A stretch of 64,000 nucleotides of DNA from Chlorella sorokiniana (Eukaryota > Chlorophyta > Trebouxiophyceae > Chlorellales > Chlorellaceae). The stretch's first letter is position 1; each line of letters begins with the position of its first letter. Below are positions 12,214 through 24,680 of this stretch, piece by piece. The position numbers and the translations under genes were made by a program. The notes below the pieces were generated by a model. That model was not told the DNA's origin. It ran no database searches and worked only from the letters and a program-made list of their open reading frames with translations. The stretch spans positions 1,426,001 to 1,490,000 of the forward strand of contig CP084612.1 of the NCBI GenBank assembly GCA_025917655.1, written 5' to 3'.

Positions 12214-15200
12214 ATGACTGCAGCAGCCGGCCAAACAGACAAGGAGAACGTGGGGCCGTTTTGTGAGGGTGTTGGCAAGTCACGACAGCCGGTGGCAGTC
12301 CGCGCAGTGAGCGGCAGGCAGGCCCTGGCAAGGGTAGGAAACACACCGAAGAGGAGCACGATGGAGGCTGGAGCGTCCGGGGGCGGCACGGCGTCCAAGC
12401 CAGGCGCCGCTGCCAAGAACAGCGGGCGAGAGACGCCAACAGCACAGGTGGGCAGGCTTTCACCCGCAGCCTGATATGTATGTGTGTGGGTTGTTTCCCC
12501 TTTCGGAAACGCATGACTTCTTCCGGTAACATCATACCAGTCCATCCCATCCATGCAGCTTCGGCAGGCCAGCTGGGACCGCCAGCTCGATGCGTATGTG
12601 CGGCCCAGCGGCGGCAGCCCCGCGGCGCACCGCTCCCTTCGCGCTCGGCTTGCCGACGCCGTCAAGGCCTCCCGAGTCGCCCGAGGGCTGGTGGGCGTTG
12701 CTGCAGCAGGAGGAGGCTTGGGCGGCGGCGGCGGGGGCTACCGCGGGGCTGGAGCGTGGCGCCGCCCGCGGCGGCATCACCCTGCTCGACCTGTACCGCG
12801 CCGCCACCAGGACGGTGCCCCGCCAGAACAACTACGGCAACGAGGCCTTCATCAAGCTCTGGCTGGGCTTCGCGCGGCACCAGTGGTGAGCGGGCTGCAG
12901 CTGCCCCTCGCACGCCGCCCTGACGTGCCGCGCTCGCGTGCCCTGCTGTGCTGCTCACCCCTGAACCGCGCTGTGCCTTGCATGGGCTGCGCTGCAGGGC
13001 GCGCAATGCCGACGACGCCCGGGACGTGTTCAAGATGCTGAAGAGCCAGCACATCGGGGGCCAGCACGCCGCTCTCTACTACGAGTGGGCGGCGCTGGAG
13101 GCGGGCGGCGGCAACGCCTTCAGGGCGCTGGGGGTGCTGGCCAAGGGCCTCAAGGAGCAGGCGCAGCCTTCAGAGTGAGTTTTTGTCGCATTGTTGGGAG
13201 GACAGTTGGCGGGGAAGGCCAGAGCGAGAGCCGGAGCCAGGTCGGGCAGCGCTGCGCGGTTGCCATGCGGCGCTTCAGAAGCCGGTGCATTCCCGCCGGG
13301 TCACCAAGCTCCCTTCCCCAGCCTCGGTGCGCCTGGTGATTCTGAGCTCGGTCAATGTGGTGCAACATTGCTCCCCACCCCCTGTGTCTCGCTTCCGCAG
13401 GTTGCTGGAGCAGGCCCAGAGCGACTTGCAGGCGGGACGGTTTGTGTACCGCCCGCCCTGGGCGCAGGACGGCGGCGGCCGCACCGGCCACTCTGCCGCC
13501 AGCAGCCTGGCCGCCTTCCTCACCCCGGGCGTGCTGGATGAGCGGCGCAGCGCCGCCACTCTAACAGCGGTGAGTTCAGGCGCTGCTGGTGGCGTGGGAA
13601 GTGGGATCGGCATCGGCGGGTGTGACACACGCCAGTGGCTCAATCCCTGGCGGCTGCCTGCGCCACTGGCGGTTGCATGGTCTTCAAGGCTGGGCCGCGA
13701 AATGTTGCAAGGATGATAAGATGCGCAGCCCTGCGATTCAATGCAAATGCAGGATGTGACGGCCACAGGGGCAGGGGCCACAGACACCCTGGTCGTCAAT
13801 CGCGGCGGCCCCGCCCCTCCAACAGCCTGCCCCCGCGCCGACGCCCGCCCGCTCGCGCACAACTGCGGTGACACAGACACCCTTGTGTTTCGAAATGGAC
13901 GGTCAGGTGCAGTGCCGCCCTCGGCTGGGGGACAGCAGCAGCAGCAGCCGAGCGGGGCGCAGCACACGGCGGGGCTGACGGATGGGCTGGGCGGCGGCGG
14001 CGGCCGCACCAGCCACACCATTCACAGCGGCTCCACTGTGGGCAGCGACGATCCAACCGCCACTCTGCGCATGAAGACGCCGGCTGCGGGGCTCAGTGCG
14101 CGCACTGGCAGCAGCACAGGGAGTCTCGGCGAGGAGGCTACGGTGTCGCTCCGGCGGCACGGCGGCGGCGGCCGGCGCAGCGGCGACGGCTTTGGCACCG
14201 CCGACCAGCAGCAGCAGCGCGGGCCGGGCGACGACACGCTTGTGATCAACCGCGCCGCGCTGCCCAGGGCGGCGGGAAGCGGCGTGGCTCCTGCTTCAGC
14301 GGGCAGGGACGGCGCGGGCGGCTGCGTTTCGGCGAGCAAGGAGCAGCCTCAGGCGGGGCTGCTGAAGCCACGGCGGCTGGGCGTGCTGGGCAAGGCTCAA
14401 CGGGTGGTGCCCGGCGCCGTGGGCGTCCGCCGCTCGCGCCGCCCGCCGCCACGGCCGCCCCGCCTGAGGCGCCGCCCGCCCGGCAGGAGATGACGCTGCG
14501 GATGCCAACCGCAAGCGCAAGGCGGAGGTGGAGGCTTTGCTGTCGCCCAAGCCGCCGCTGAGCGTGGGTGACGGCAAGCGGCGGCAGTCGCCGGCGGACG
14601 AGGTGTGTGACCGGGGAATTGCCGCATGGCATGGGCAGGGTGCCACTTTTAATATCAACTGATCTGGGGCCGTGAGCTGAGTGGAGCGCACACCCCATTC
14701 TGTGCAGGGCAAGGCCAGCCGGCCGCCCGGCGGCGAGGCGCCGTCGCCGCAGCGCACGGCGGCAGCCGAGCGGGCGCTGCCGCCGGTACCGCGCTTCGAC
14801 GAGCAGCCTGCTGCACCTTCCTTGCTTGCTGCTGCAGCCGACAGCACTCTTGCCGGGAGACTGGCAGCAGGGCTGCGCCTGCCCGCATGCCGCCGGGTCG
14901 GCCCGCCCACGGCAGGCACGGCGCCCGCAGCAGCGGCGGGCCCTGCGGCGGGCGCGCGCGCGGCAGCAGGTGGTGCTCCGAGAAGGCGAGCGGGGCCGGC
15001 CGGGCGAGGAGGCGGGGAGGAGGACGAGACGGCGCCGGTGGTGTTGAGCAAGCTGGCGCAGCGTGTGCGGAGCGGGCGGCAGAGCCTGGCGCCCAGCAAG
15101 GTGGGGGCAGCATCGCATCCATGCCTGGCTTTCCCGACTGCCGCAGCCAGCGCCGGTCTGTTACCTGCCTGCCTTGCTACTGCAGAATTGCAGGGCCGCA

Positions 15201-18200
15201 GATGTGCCACAGCCGCGCTGCCCTGCCGCTCGTGAGTGCAGATTGTCTTGGGCCGAGACGGCAGCCTGCTGCCGGGCGAGGCGGCGGCTGCGAGCACCCC
15301 GGGCAGCGGGGCGAGGACGACGCTCCCACCCTGCCTGTCAGCCGACCCTGCGTCGCCGCCCGGCGCCAGCCGCCGTGGGGCGCAGGAGGACGCCGACGCG
15401 ACGCGGCCGCTGGCCAGGCACACCGCAGCAAGCAGCTTGCGGGCGGCATCGCCGCCGCCTGCGCGCCCCTCGGCGCCGCGCGTGCAGATTGATGGAGCAG
15501 GCAACGTCGCCGTCGTGCGGCCGGCGGCGCCGGGCGCCAAGCCGCTGCCCGTGCCGCCGCCGCCGCCGCCGGCCCTGGCAGAGGCGGGCGGCGGGCGCAT
15601 GCCGATGGGCCCCCCGCCGCCCAAGCCGGCGCGGGCCGCTGCGCCTGGTGCCAGCGCAGCGCAGCCTGCGGCGCGGCCGGGCGGCGGGTGGTGGAGGACG
15701 AAAATACGGTGACGGTGAAGGTGGGCAGGGCTGGGTGCCGCCCTGGGCCGTGCCTGCACCCTGCCTGGCTGGCTCCCTCGCGTGCCCCACCCACCCTGTT
15801 TCTCCCCCTCTCCCGGTTGTCATGCTGCAACTGCTGCGTGTCGGCTTGCTGACCTCATGCTGGGGCCCGAGCCGGTTTTGCGTCGGCTGGGCCCCTCTGG
15901 CCCCTCTCATCTTCTACCACCGGTGTCCCTCCTCACCCTCTGACCCCTGCCCCCCCCAAAAAAAAAAAACCAACCAAAACAACGAAACAGGACATTGTGT
16001 ACACCAAGCTGGAGTGCGTGGCCGCGGCGGCTCCTCCAAGGTCTACAAGGTCATGGCCCCCAACCGCAAGATCTTCGCCCTCAAGCGCATCCGCCTGCAG
16101 GTGCGGGCGGGGCGGGGCGGGCAGAGCAGTGCGGGCTGGGTGCTGGGGCGGTGTCGCAGGCTGCGGGGGCGCCCTTCCCTGCTGCTGCGTGTGCAGCCGG
16201 CTATGCACTTGTAAACCTGGCTGGAAGGCAGCCCAGTTTTGGCTCTTTTTTGTTGTTTCTTTTTCATCGAGTAAGCGGGCAGTGTGTGGGCCGCACGCTC
16301 CCTCCTCCCGGCCTTCTGTCCCGATGCCCGCCCCGCACCTGCGCTGCCCGCCGCCCGCCTGTCCCCACAGGGGCGCGACGCGGAGGCTGCCTCGGGCTTC
16401 CTGGACGAGATCCGGCTGCTCAACGGGCTGGCGGGCAGGTCCAACATCATCCAGCTCATAGACTCGGAGGTGTGTGCGTGTGTGTTTGAGTGCGGGGGGG
16501 GGGGGGGAGCGGGAGGGGAGCGCAGGGGAGGGCACCGCCGTGGAGGGTTCGAGCCGTGTGCATCAGAGCCGTGGCGCGTTGTGACAGGGCTGCCCATCGC
16601 ATCGCGCAAGGGGCATTGTTGGCGGCCCACCGCCCTGCCGGGCTCCAGCTGGGCTTCTGCCGGCTTCTGGCGGTGTCGCAGACGGTGTCGCTGACGGGGC
16701 GCCCCCTGCTTTTGTGCCCGCCTGCCCGCCCCCGCCCCCCCAGGTGCACCGCAGCGAGGGCCTGATCTACATGGTGCTCGAGTACGGCGACATCGACCTG
16801 GCGCGCCTGCTGCAGGTGGATAGGGGCCTCATCCGCGCCTGCTGCAGGTCGACAGTGGCCTCATCAGCGCTTGCTTGCACATGCGCTGCCGCCTCTGTGG
16901 TGGCTGGCGGGCGGGGCAGGGGGCGCTGCAGGCTGGCCAGGGCTGTGGAGGGGGGCGCTGCGGGCTAGCCAGGGCTGTGCAGGGGGAGGGCGGGGCCTGG
17001 GAGGTGCTAGGAGATGCTGGAAGGAGCGGGGAGGTGCGGTCTGTGAGAGGAGCAGGGCAGCAGCCCCCGCCTGTGCTGACGAGCCGGCGGCGTGCCCCGG
17101 GGCCCCCTTGCGCATCGCAGAAGCACGAGAAGGCGCGGCGGGAGGCGGCGGGGGGTCAGGTGGAGGAGGTAGACGAGAACTTTGTGCGCCTTTACTGGGA
17201 GCAGATGCTGCAGGTGGGCGCCGCCTGCTCCCCCTGCAGCTCACAGCGCTTGATGGCACACTCCAAACCTGCCCTTGCGGCTAGTGCCTTCTGGCGGCCG
17301 CCGGCGTGCTAGGCCCCCTTCCCAAGAACCCTCCACCCTCCCTACCGGCTGCCGGGACACTGCTCCCATCAGCAGCGCCTTGCCTTGCCCCCTGCTGTTC
17401 CATGCTGGCGTCGCCAATGCGCCCCCGCTGCCGCCGTTGCCGCCCGTCAGGCCGTGGACAGCATCCACCGCGAGCGCATCGTGCACAGCGACCTGAAGCC
17501 CGCCAACTTCCTGGTGGTGGAGGGGCAGCTTAAGCTGATCGACTTTGGCATCGCCAAGGCCATCCAGTCGGGTGCGGGGGCGGTGGGGGGTGGCACAGCT
17601 CGTGTGGCGGCAGGGTGGTAGTGAAAGACAGGCTGGGGCGCTGTGCTGCGTGTGCTGTGCGAGCCCGCTATGCTGCCGCAGCAGCCCACCCTGGGGGTGC
17701 TGCTCACTGCATGCTCCCGCCCGTTCCTGCATTGCGCCGCCTGCCCGGCGCTGAGAGTGCGACCTGCACAGCCGCACCGCCCCTCCTCACGCTCCGCACC
17801 TGCCGCCCGCCTGCTCACCCACAGACACCACCTCCATTGCGAGGGAGAGCCAGGTGGGCACCCTCAACTACATGTCTCCCGAGGCCATCCTGGGCGGCCA
17901 GAACAACATCCGCGGCGGACCGCCCATGAAGGTGGGTGCCCCGCTGGGCTGGGTGGGAGCAGGCATTTGAGGGTCTGCATCGGTGGGAGCGCAATGCAGG
18001 GGCAAACCACGAGGGGAGCGAGTGATGCTGGAGTGTGCGTCACGCCGACCCGGGCCTGGGTGGCGGCCCTTTTGGCAGCTTGCGCGAGATCCTGCGCTGC
18101 TGCGGCCGCCCTGGCTGGCCTCGTGAGCCTCACCTGCGGGGCGCTGGAGCAACTACCCAAAGCTGCGTCTGCTGTGTGGCTGCTGTGCAGGTGGGGCGGG

Positions 18201-19709
18201 CCAGCGACATCTGGTCCCTGGGCTGCATCCTGTACCAGATGGTGTACGGCCAGACGCCCTTCAGGTACGACGTACCGCCGCGATACCGCACGCGCAGCCG
18301 TCACCAGCCTCACTTGCAACTACCAGCGCCGCTCTTTGCGCGAGTGCGCTGTGCGCCCCTGCCGCTCGCCGCGCCCCCGCGGCCGCCCTCAGCAGGCAAG
18401 GCAGGCAAGGCCCTCAGCCTCCCAGCCTCCCCCGCCCCCTCCCCCAAGCAGCCACCTGCCCTTCATCCAGAAGATGCACGCCATCATCGACCCGGGGCAC
18501 CGCATCTCCTTCCCCCTGCGCAACGCCGCCCTGGGGACGCCATCCGCCGCTGCCTGGACCGCAACCCGCGCACGCGCATCACCATGCAGGTGGGGGTGCC
18601 GCAGGAGGCGTGTGCGTGGGAGGAGGGCCCTGGGGGGGCGGGAGGTAGTCAGGGAGGGGAGGGTTCAGACCAGGGGGATAAGGCTGCTAAACAGGGCCGC
18701 GGCGGACGCCTCGCCACCGCCGCGCCGCATGCCGATTGCTGCACCTGGGTCCCCTGACGCCTGTCGGCCGCTGCTCACCGTCATGTTGCCCCCGGCCGCT
18801 GACAGCTTCACCTGCCCCTCCAGCCGCCTATCGACGTTCCCACGTCCTTTGCCCCGCATCCTGGCGCCCGCAGGAGCTGCTGGCGCACCCCTTCCTGCGC
18901 CCCACCCAGGCAGCTGCGCACCCCGGCAGCGGCGGCGCTCGCCCGGGCTCGGTGGAGCTGAGCCGCGAGCAGCTGACCAAGCTGCTGGCGCAGGTGGCGG
19001 CGGCAGGGGTGAGCGGCGCGGAGGTGGGCCAGCTGTCGGAGCAGCTGTTCAGCCAGCTGTCCAGCGGCCTCAGCCCAGACCTGGTCAGCCGCAGGGCGGC
19101 GGCACGTGCGGCGGCCCCCGCCCCGCCCCCGCCCCTGCCGCTGCGGCTGCGACTGCGGGCGCGCCGCAGCGCAGCGCGCAGCCGCCTGCCTCGGTGGCGG
19201 ATGCCGCGGCTGCTGCCGCTGCTGCGCGGGCGGGCCAGCGGGCGCAGGCTGTGGCCTCTCTGGAGAGCCGGCCGCGGGCCGCGGCGCCGACACCGGCGGC
19301 AAAGGCGGCCCCCAGCGGCACCGGCCGCGCCGCACTGGCGCCCATCAGCCAGGCAGCGCTCGCGCAGCAGGCGGCGTCCCTGCGCAGGGTGCAGCCCGCG
19401 GACAAGCAGCCTGCGGCGCGGCAGCCGGAGAGCGGGCTTGAGGCGGCGTTGCGAAAAGGTGCTGCTGGCTTTCAACAGGCGGGCGAACTGCGTCCACCGT
19501 GCCCCTCCAGCTTCTTGAGAATGCTCTTCCGCTGCCTCCAGCCTCCTGAGAATGCTCTTTCGCTGGCCTGCCATGCGAGCAGTTGCTTGCCCCGCTCCTC
19601 TGACGCTGCTGCCCCCGTTTTTGTTGCAGGCCTGGAGCGATTCAGGTTTGATGATGCCACCGGCGGCGACGACGGCGGCAACACCACGGGCGGCTTTGGC
19701 GACACGTGA
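12214..19709 (+). CDS. MPS1: MPS1/TTK dual-specificity checkpoint kinase with N-terminal KEN box and TPR domain, 17 exons
   Basis: Spindle-assembly-checkpoint kinase acting at kinetochores. ATG chosen at 12214 ([19 protein letters not shown] box about residue 10). Exons: 12214-12447, 12559-12885, 12998-13174, 13401-13569, 13753-14602, 14708-15100, 15242-15720, 15991-16100, 16371-16469, 16744-16815, 17121-17213, 17451-17571, 17825-17931, 18191-18264, 18452-18589, 18874-19458, 19630-19709. Exons 2-4 form the TPR module ([18 protein letters not shown], then [10 protein letters not shown]). Exons 5-7 are a long disordered linker with DTLV-type repeats. The kinase starts at [11 protein letters not shown] and has the VAIK-type lysine in [25 protein letters not shown], and the family-diagnostic activation segment [13 protein letters not shown], then [15 protein letters not shown]. 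Frame breaks occur at 12671-12673, about 14400-14500, 15686-15688, 16020-16021 and 18533-18536. Kinase identity is secure; the start and linker frames are less so. Confidence 0.92.
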
Positions 19710-19869
19710 TTGGCGGCCTGGCCCCTCCCCACGCCATACCTTGGAGCCTGCAGGGCCGCTGCCTGCGGTTCAGCGGCGGCGGCTGCTTGCAGGCGCAGCG
19801 CATTTTTTTGTTGCAAGCAATGTACGAAAGAAACACGTGCAGCGAGCAGGCAGTAGCAGCAGCAGACGA

Positions 19870-19874
19870 TGTAA
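19870..19874 (+). terminator. Putative polyadenylation signal TGTAA (MPS1)
   Basis: TGTAA lies about 160 bp after the MPS1 stop, within the short convergent gap before the F-box-like gene. This is the chlorophyte poly(A) motif. Confidence 0.5.
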
Positions 19875-19960
19875 CATACAGTGCAGACCAGCGCTGGCAA
19901 GGCGGGGCAGGAACCACGCTGTCTATGCAAGTTGAAATGAATGCATGAATGTTTGGGAGG

Positions 19961-21208
19961 CTACGACGCCAGCGCCGACACTGACAGCTGGCCGGCGGGC
20001 TGTGGGTCGGCAAGCACGAGGTCGAGTCGCGGGCGCGGTGCTGCAGCGCGGGGTCGTGCGTCACGCTGAGCGCGACGCGCCAGCGAGGCGCGTGCGCCGC
20101 CAGCAGGCGCGCCACGTGCGACAGCTCCAGCTCCAGCGGTGCCCGCCCGCCTTCCTCAAACACCAGGCAGCCCGCCGCCGACTCCACGCTGACTCTCACC
20201 AGGCCTGCAGAAGCATCTCGGAGGTGCACAAGCAAGAGAAAATTTAAGGGAGGACGTGAGGGGCAGGCCATCGGCATGTAGCCACTGGGCCACCCCGTGG
20301 CTGACCAGCAGAGCCGCCCGCAAGCTACCCTGCCAGGCCAGCAGCAGCGACCGGCCCGCTCAGGCCGTCAAGCCCGGCCTCACCATGTGCCTCCGCCGCC
20401 GCCAGCAGCCGGTCGGCGACGGACGCGCCCGGGGGGCGGGGGCAGCGCGACGCGGTCGACGTCGAGCAGCGCCAGCTCGGCGACCCGCAGCGGCAGCGCC
20501 GCCAGCTCGGCCACCCCGCCCTCCAGCTGCAGGCTGCGCAGGCACGGCAGCGCCGCGAGGGCGCCCAGCTGCATGGCTGCGGCGTGGCTCTTGTCCCCGG
20601 TGCTGGCATAGTCTTCCACCAGGCCCACCGCCTCCAAGCAAGTGAAGGGGGCCAGGGCGGGGGCGCAGCGCTCGGGCAGGCCCAGCAGCACCCGCAGCGT
20701 GGCTGCCGACCGCCGCTGGAAGGCGGGGTCTCGCAGCAGCTCGGCAACCTCGTTTGCCGCGGGCGATTCCGAGCGAGACAGCAGCCTCACGTCCAGACGG
20801 GCCAGTGCCAGCTGACGCAGCGGGCGGCACAGGCCGTGCGCCGCCGCCGCCGCCTCGCGCTCCACCCGCACGCACCAGCTGGCCTGTTGCAGGACGGCCT
20901 GCACGGCTGCACGCCACCGGAGGCATACCTGCGGCAGAGGAGTGAGGGATGAGGCCGAGACGCGGATGCCAGGGGTGTGCAGTGCAGAGCATAGGCGGCG
21001 CCAACGTCGCGGCAGGCCCTACCAGGCTGAGCCTCACGACGGCAGCGTGGATGGCTGCCGCTGCTGCTTTGCTCTCACGATGCATCAAATAGCGACCATA
21101 CGGCAAGCAACTGTTGCCGCCCAGCGCCAGCTGCACAACTTTCTGCAGCAGAGGGCTGTGCAGGCCAGCCCAATCTACCCCATCCTGCTCGGTTGGCTCA
21201 CATTGCAT
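19961..21208 (-). CDS. F-box-like protein with leucine-rich C-terminal region
   Basis: ATG at 21208-21206 (MQCEPTEQDGVDWAGLHSPL). Exons 21023-21208, 20384-20928, 19961-20204. The N-terminus resembles the degenerate F-box seen in many algal LRR proteins: DWAGLHSPLLQKVVQLA, and after the first intron VRLSLVCLRWRAAVQAVL. F-box proteins recruit substrates to SCF ubiquitin ligases, but the target is unknown. The rest is leucine-rich with repeat-like strands (LPCLRSLQLEGGVAELAALP, then VAELALLDVDRVALPP). Two frame changes, one at the run 20431-20436 and one near 20030, are needed to reach the plausible end LADPQPAGQLSVSALAS. It could instead be a plain LRR protein without a working F-box. Confidence 0.55.
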
Positions 21209-21672
21209 TTCATGCAGATGAACATCGCTTTGAGCGCAGCTTGGACGTCGAAAGCCCTACGCTGAGCTGTCGGAGTTTCTTGTTCGCGCATTTGATCCAT
21301 GCATTTCTTAAGCATTATCAATCTGCAAGCGATGCCTACCATTATCCATTCAAGCCAGCAGTAGGACCGCTTTGCAAACACCACGAGTTCCCGTTTCCTT
21401 ACTGCTCCCCAGCCATACAAAAGCGTGGGCACGCGAAGACAACCTGCAGACAGAGTGGGTGGCATACCAACGGTGGTCCCTTCGCAGCGCCAGGAGCGTG
21501 ACTGGCGTCGTGAGGCCGCCCGGCGCCTCCAGCGGCGCGCACGCGCGTGGTGGCTTGCAGCAGCGGCAGCAGCATCCCAAGCGGCTCCGCCCTTGTTGCA
21601 GCTTGGCGACAAAGGAGATTTTTCGCGGCAGGTGGCGTGTTGTGACTGGCCTGACGCGTTGCAGCCGGTGAG
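21209..21672. promoter_or_regulatory. Divergent promoter region, F-box-like gene / bestrophin
   Basis: 464 bp between two start codons, less GC-rich than the surrounding exons. No repeat, ORF of family type or named regulatory element was recognised. Confidence 0.35.
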
Positions 21673-24390
21673 ATGGCGGGGATGGAGGTGGAGCTCGACC
21701 GGCAGCAGCGCCGCGACTCGTGGCGCCACATCGCCGCCGACTGGGCGGCCTGCTGCCGCGAGACCTGGCTGTGCCAGGAGATGAACCTGTTCAGGGTGCG
21801 CGCGGCGCGGCTGCAGCCTTGCAAGCAGCGGGGGCCAGGGTGCGCACGCATTGCGGCGGGCAGCGCAGCAGCTGCCTCAGCAGCGGTGGCTGCGCTCTGC
21901 TGCCAGTTTCGTGTCGCTGCTTCATGCCTGTTGAGCGCACAGCCACATTCTCTCTGCCGCAGGACGAGCCGTTCAGCCCCCAGGATTGGGAGCGGCACGC
22001 GGGCTGGTGGCGCCACTGCCCGGAGCCCATCATCTGCGTGAGGGTCTTCCGCATCCTGTCCGTCATCGAGGCCTGGATCCTGCTGGTGAGCCGCTACGAC
22101 TGGTCGGCAGGCAGTGCATGGCGCTGGTATCCTGTGGGACAGCACCACGCCGCCTGCCAGGCAGCACTGGGGCAGTCCTGTGCCGTTGCAGGTACAGCTT
22201 GGCACACCGCGACCCGCCCGGTGCCGGCCGACCGCCTCACCCCATCCTCCCACGGCTCCCTCTCACTCTCCCTCTCTTCACTTGTCTTTTCTTTCTTTCT
22301 TTCTTCCCCTGCCAGGTCAGCACCCTGGTGGCCCTGTACGCGACCTTCCTGCAGCCCAAGGCGGGGTGGCCCCGCGCCGTGTCGGGCGACTACGTCATCG
22401 TCTTCCAGCTCACCTCCTTTGCCGTCTCCCTGCTGCTCGTCTTCCGCACCAACACCGCCCACAGCCGGTGGTGGGAGGTGAGTTCAGGCGCCTGCTCGCC
22501 TGAACCAGCTGGCGTTTGTGTGCTATCAATGGGGGATGGGGGTGGGGACGCTTGATGCCCTGCTGTTCCTCAACGCTGTGCGTGCCGTGCTGCCGCCCCG
22601 TGCGACCAGCCGCCGCCGCCCTGCCGCCGCCGCTCCCGCCTGCAGGCGCGCCAGGCCTTTGGCCGCTGGCTCAACTGCGTGCGCAACGCGCAGCGCATGC
22701 TGCTCAGCTGGGCGCCGCCCGGGAGGAGCACCTGGTGCACGAGTTTGCGCGGTGGTGAGGTGGCGACGATGGCGGGGGGGGGGGCGCGGCTGCATCGTCA
22801 TCTGTGCAGCCTGTTGCAGCATTGGCTGCCGCTCGCCCTGGCAGCAGACCGGTGTGCCTGAGAAGGCTGCAGGGCCCGGGTGTAGCGGCAGGCTTGTGCT
22901 GCCAGCTCGCCAGCTCCAACAAGCTGTTCAGGCCCCTCTCAAAACCCCGCCCACCCAACCCACCTGCCCCTCCGCCGCCGCTCAGGAATGCTGCGCTGAC
23001 CACCGCCGCCTGCGCGTACCTGGGCCGCAAGGGGTGCTACTGGCAGCACGTGGAGGGGCTGCTGCAGCCCGGGGAGCTGGCCTGGATGAGCCGCTGCGAC
23101 AACCCGCCCGTCAAGGTGCTCATGATTATGAGCGGCATACTCAAGCGGTGAGGAGGGGTGAGGGGGAGGGCGAGACGGGGCAGCGTGTTCTTTATTCTGT
23201 TTTTTATAGGATGGGGGCGTAATTCGCGGGGTTGGTATCACTCAACTTGCCTGCCCCTGTTGCTCTGGTTGCGTGTCCAGCCGGCTGCTCGTGTGCTGTC
23301 ACTCCACAGCTTGCCCCGCCTCGGCCCCGCCCCACCCCTCCCCCGCAGCACCAGCCTGTCTGTTTGGGAGCGGGCACAGATCGAGCAGCAGCTGTCCGAC
23401 TTTGACGTGTCGCTGGGCGCGCTGGAGCGCATCTCCCGCCAGGCCATCCCCAAGGCGTACACGCGGTGCGCTGCGCCACGCTGCCCCGCGCTGGGCTGCG
23501 CTGTGGCATGCTGAGCCACGGCGCGGCTGCCACCGCCTGTGCTGGCCGCCCAGGGCGCCGCGCCGCCGCCCTGGTTGTCGCCGCGCTTCTGCCGCCCAGT
23601 TCCCGGCACCTCCCCGTTGCTCGCATCAATCATCGTTGCGTCATGGTGCCCCCCCTCCTCTCCCCCAGGCACACCTCTCGCTTCATCATCTGCTACCTCA
23701 CCTTCTTGCCCTTTTCACTGTGGTCCTACCTGGAGTGGCTGCTGCTGCCCACCATGGTGGTGCTCACATTCCTGCTGCTGGGAATAGAAAACATCGGCAT
23801 CCAGGTGTGTTTGTGCGGGTGGTGTGTGTGTGTGAGTGTGTGTGTGTGTGTGTGGTGGTGGTGTGTGTGTGTGGGGGGGGTCAGCTGCGGCTCGTGCAGT
23901 GCCCCGACAGCAGCAGCAGCAACAGCAGCAGCAGGGCAGATTAGGGGACACGCAGGCCGCTGGATGGCCCCCTCGCCCCCACGCTGCGGTGCATTGGTGC
24001 TGCGTGTGCGATGCTGGCACACCGCAACCGTCCATACTGCCCATGGTGTATCTGCCATCGTCACCCATCCCTCCCTGTGCCCCCCCCGCCAACCGCCCGC
24101 CTGCAAACGTGCAGATCGAGAACCCGGTGCGCGTGCTGCCGCTGCACAGCTTCTGCGTGGGCCTCAAGACGGCGGCGCTGTCCATGGTGCGGCACCACCC
24201 AGACGTGCAGCGCGCCATAGACAGCGGGCTGGCGGCGGCGGCGGCCCACCGCCAGGAGGGGCTGCTGCAGAAGCTGAGCGGGCAGCCGGCGGCGGCGGCG
24301 CCGCCCCACGCGGTCGGCAAGCATGCCAACGGGCAGCATGGCGTCGCGGCGGCAGCGCCTGTGCAGCCGGTGCCGGGCATGGAGCGATGA
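21673..24390 (+). CDS. Bestrophin / UPF0187-type anion channel, 8 exons
   Basis: Membrane anion channel. Plastid bestrophins of plants and algae carry chloride or bicarbonate across thylakoids; the location here is not shown. Exons: 21673-21795, 21963-22085, 22316-22477, 22646-22754, 22986-23147, 23349-23465, 23669-23804, 24115-24390. Features in order: an N-terminal helix before FSPQDWERHAGWWRH; TM1 with FRILSVIEAWILL; TM2 with YVIVFQLTSFAVSLLLVF followed by the family signature RTNTAHSRWWE; a cytosolic helical section (ARQAFGRWLNCVRNAQRML); TM3-4 FLPFSLWSYLEWLLLPTMVV; and IENPVRVLPLHSFC. The C-terminal tail is Ala/His-rich and non-conserved. A GT-dinucleotide tract lies in intron 7. One base is missing at 22721-22723 (GGG). 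A second ATG at 21682 is an alternative start. No obvious transit peptide was seen, so an upstream exon may be missing. Confidence 0.85.
23817..23880. repeat. GT-rich microsatellite in bestrophin intron 7
   Basis: Imperfect (GT)n with interspersed GG, ending in a G run, immediately downstream of the intron donor at 23805. Similar shorter tracts occur in kinesin and PAP introns. Confidence 0.8.
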
Positions 24391-24680
24391 GAGCCACCTG
24401 AACTGTACACCTGCCTTCTCTGGCCAGGCCTGTGATCTTCTCAAACCCCATTTCATTTCATGCTTACCGATCAAACGCAAACCCTCTAATATTCATTCAA
24501 GCACTGTCAAGCTGGATGCCCTGACGGGTGGCATGCGATGCTGTGTCCCACCACAGCTCAGGAAAGAATGTCATGTTGGCGGAGCGCGCCTCCGAGCTGG
24601 GCTTGGCACCGACACATCTCGGCTCAACATGGGAATGTAGATGCGGCACGCTCCTTGCTGCTGCCTGGCACACCCGCGGC

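Noticed and set aside
15956-15990. Poly-C/poly-A tract as a possible retroposed poly(A) tail
   Set aside because: It lies immediately before the splice acceptor of an MPS1 exon, without target-site duplication or adjacent retrocopy.
17643-19709. A 688-codon plus-strand frame
   Set aside because: Only the parts overlapping MPS1 exons 16-17 are coding; the first half is a shadow of MPS1 introns and kinase exons in another frame.
12214-19709. Two separate genes: a Mad3/BUB1 TPR protein and a kinase
   Set aside because: All introns between the TPR exons and the kinase exons are in compatible phase once homopolymer errors are allowed, and MPS1 orthologues have a TPR before the kinase.
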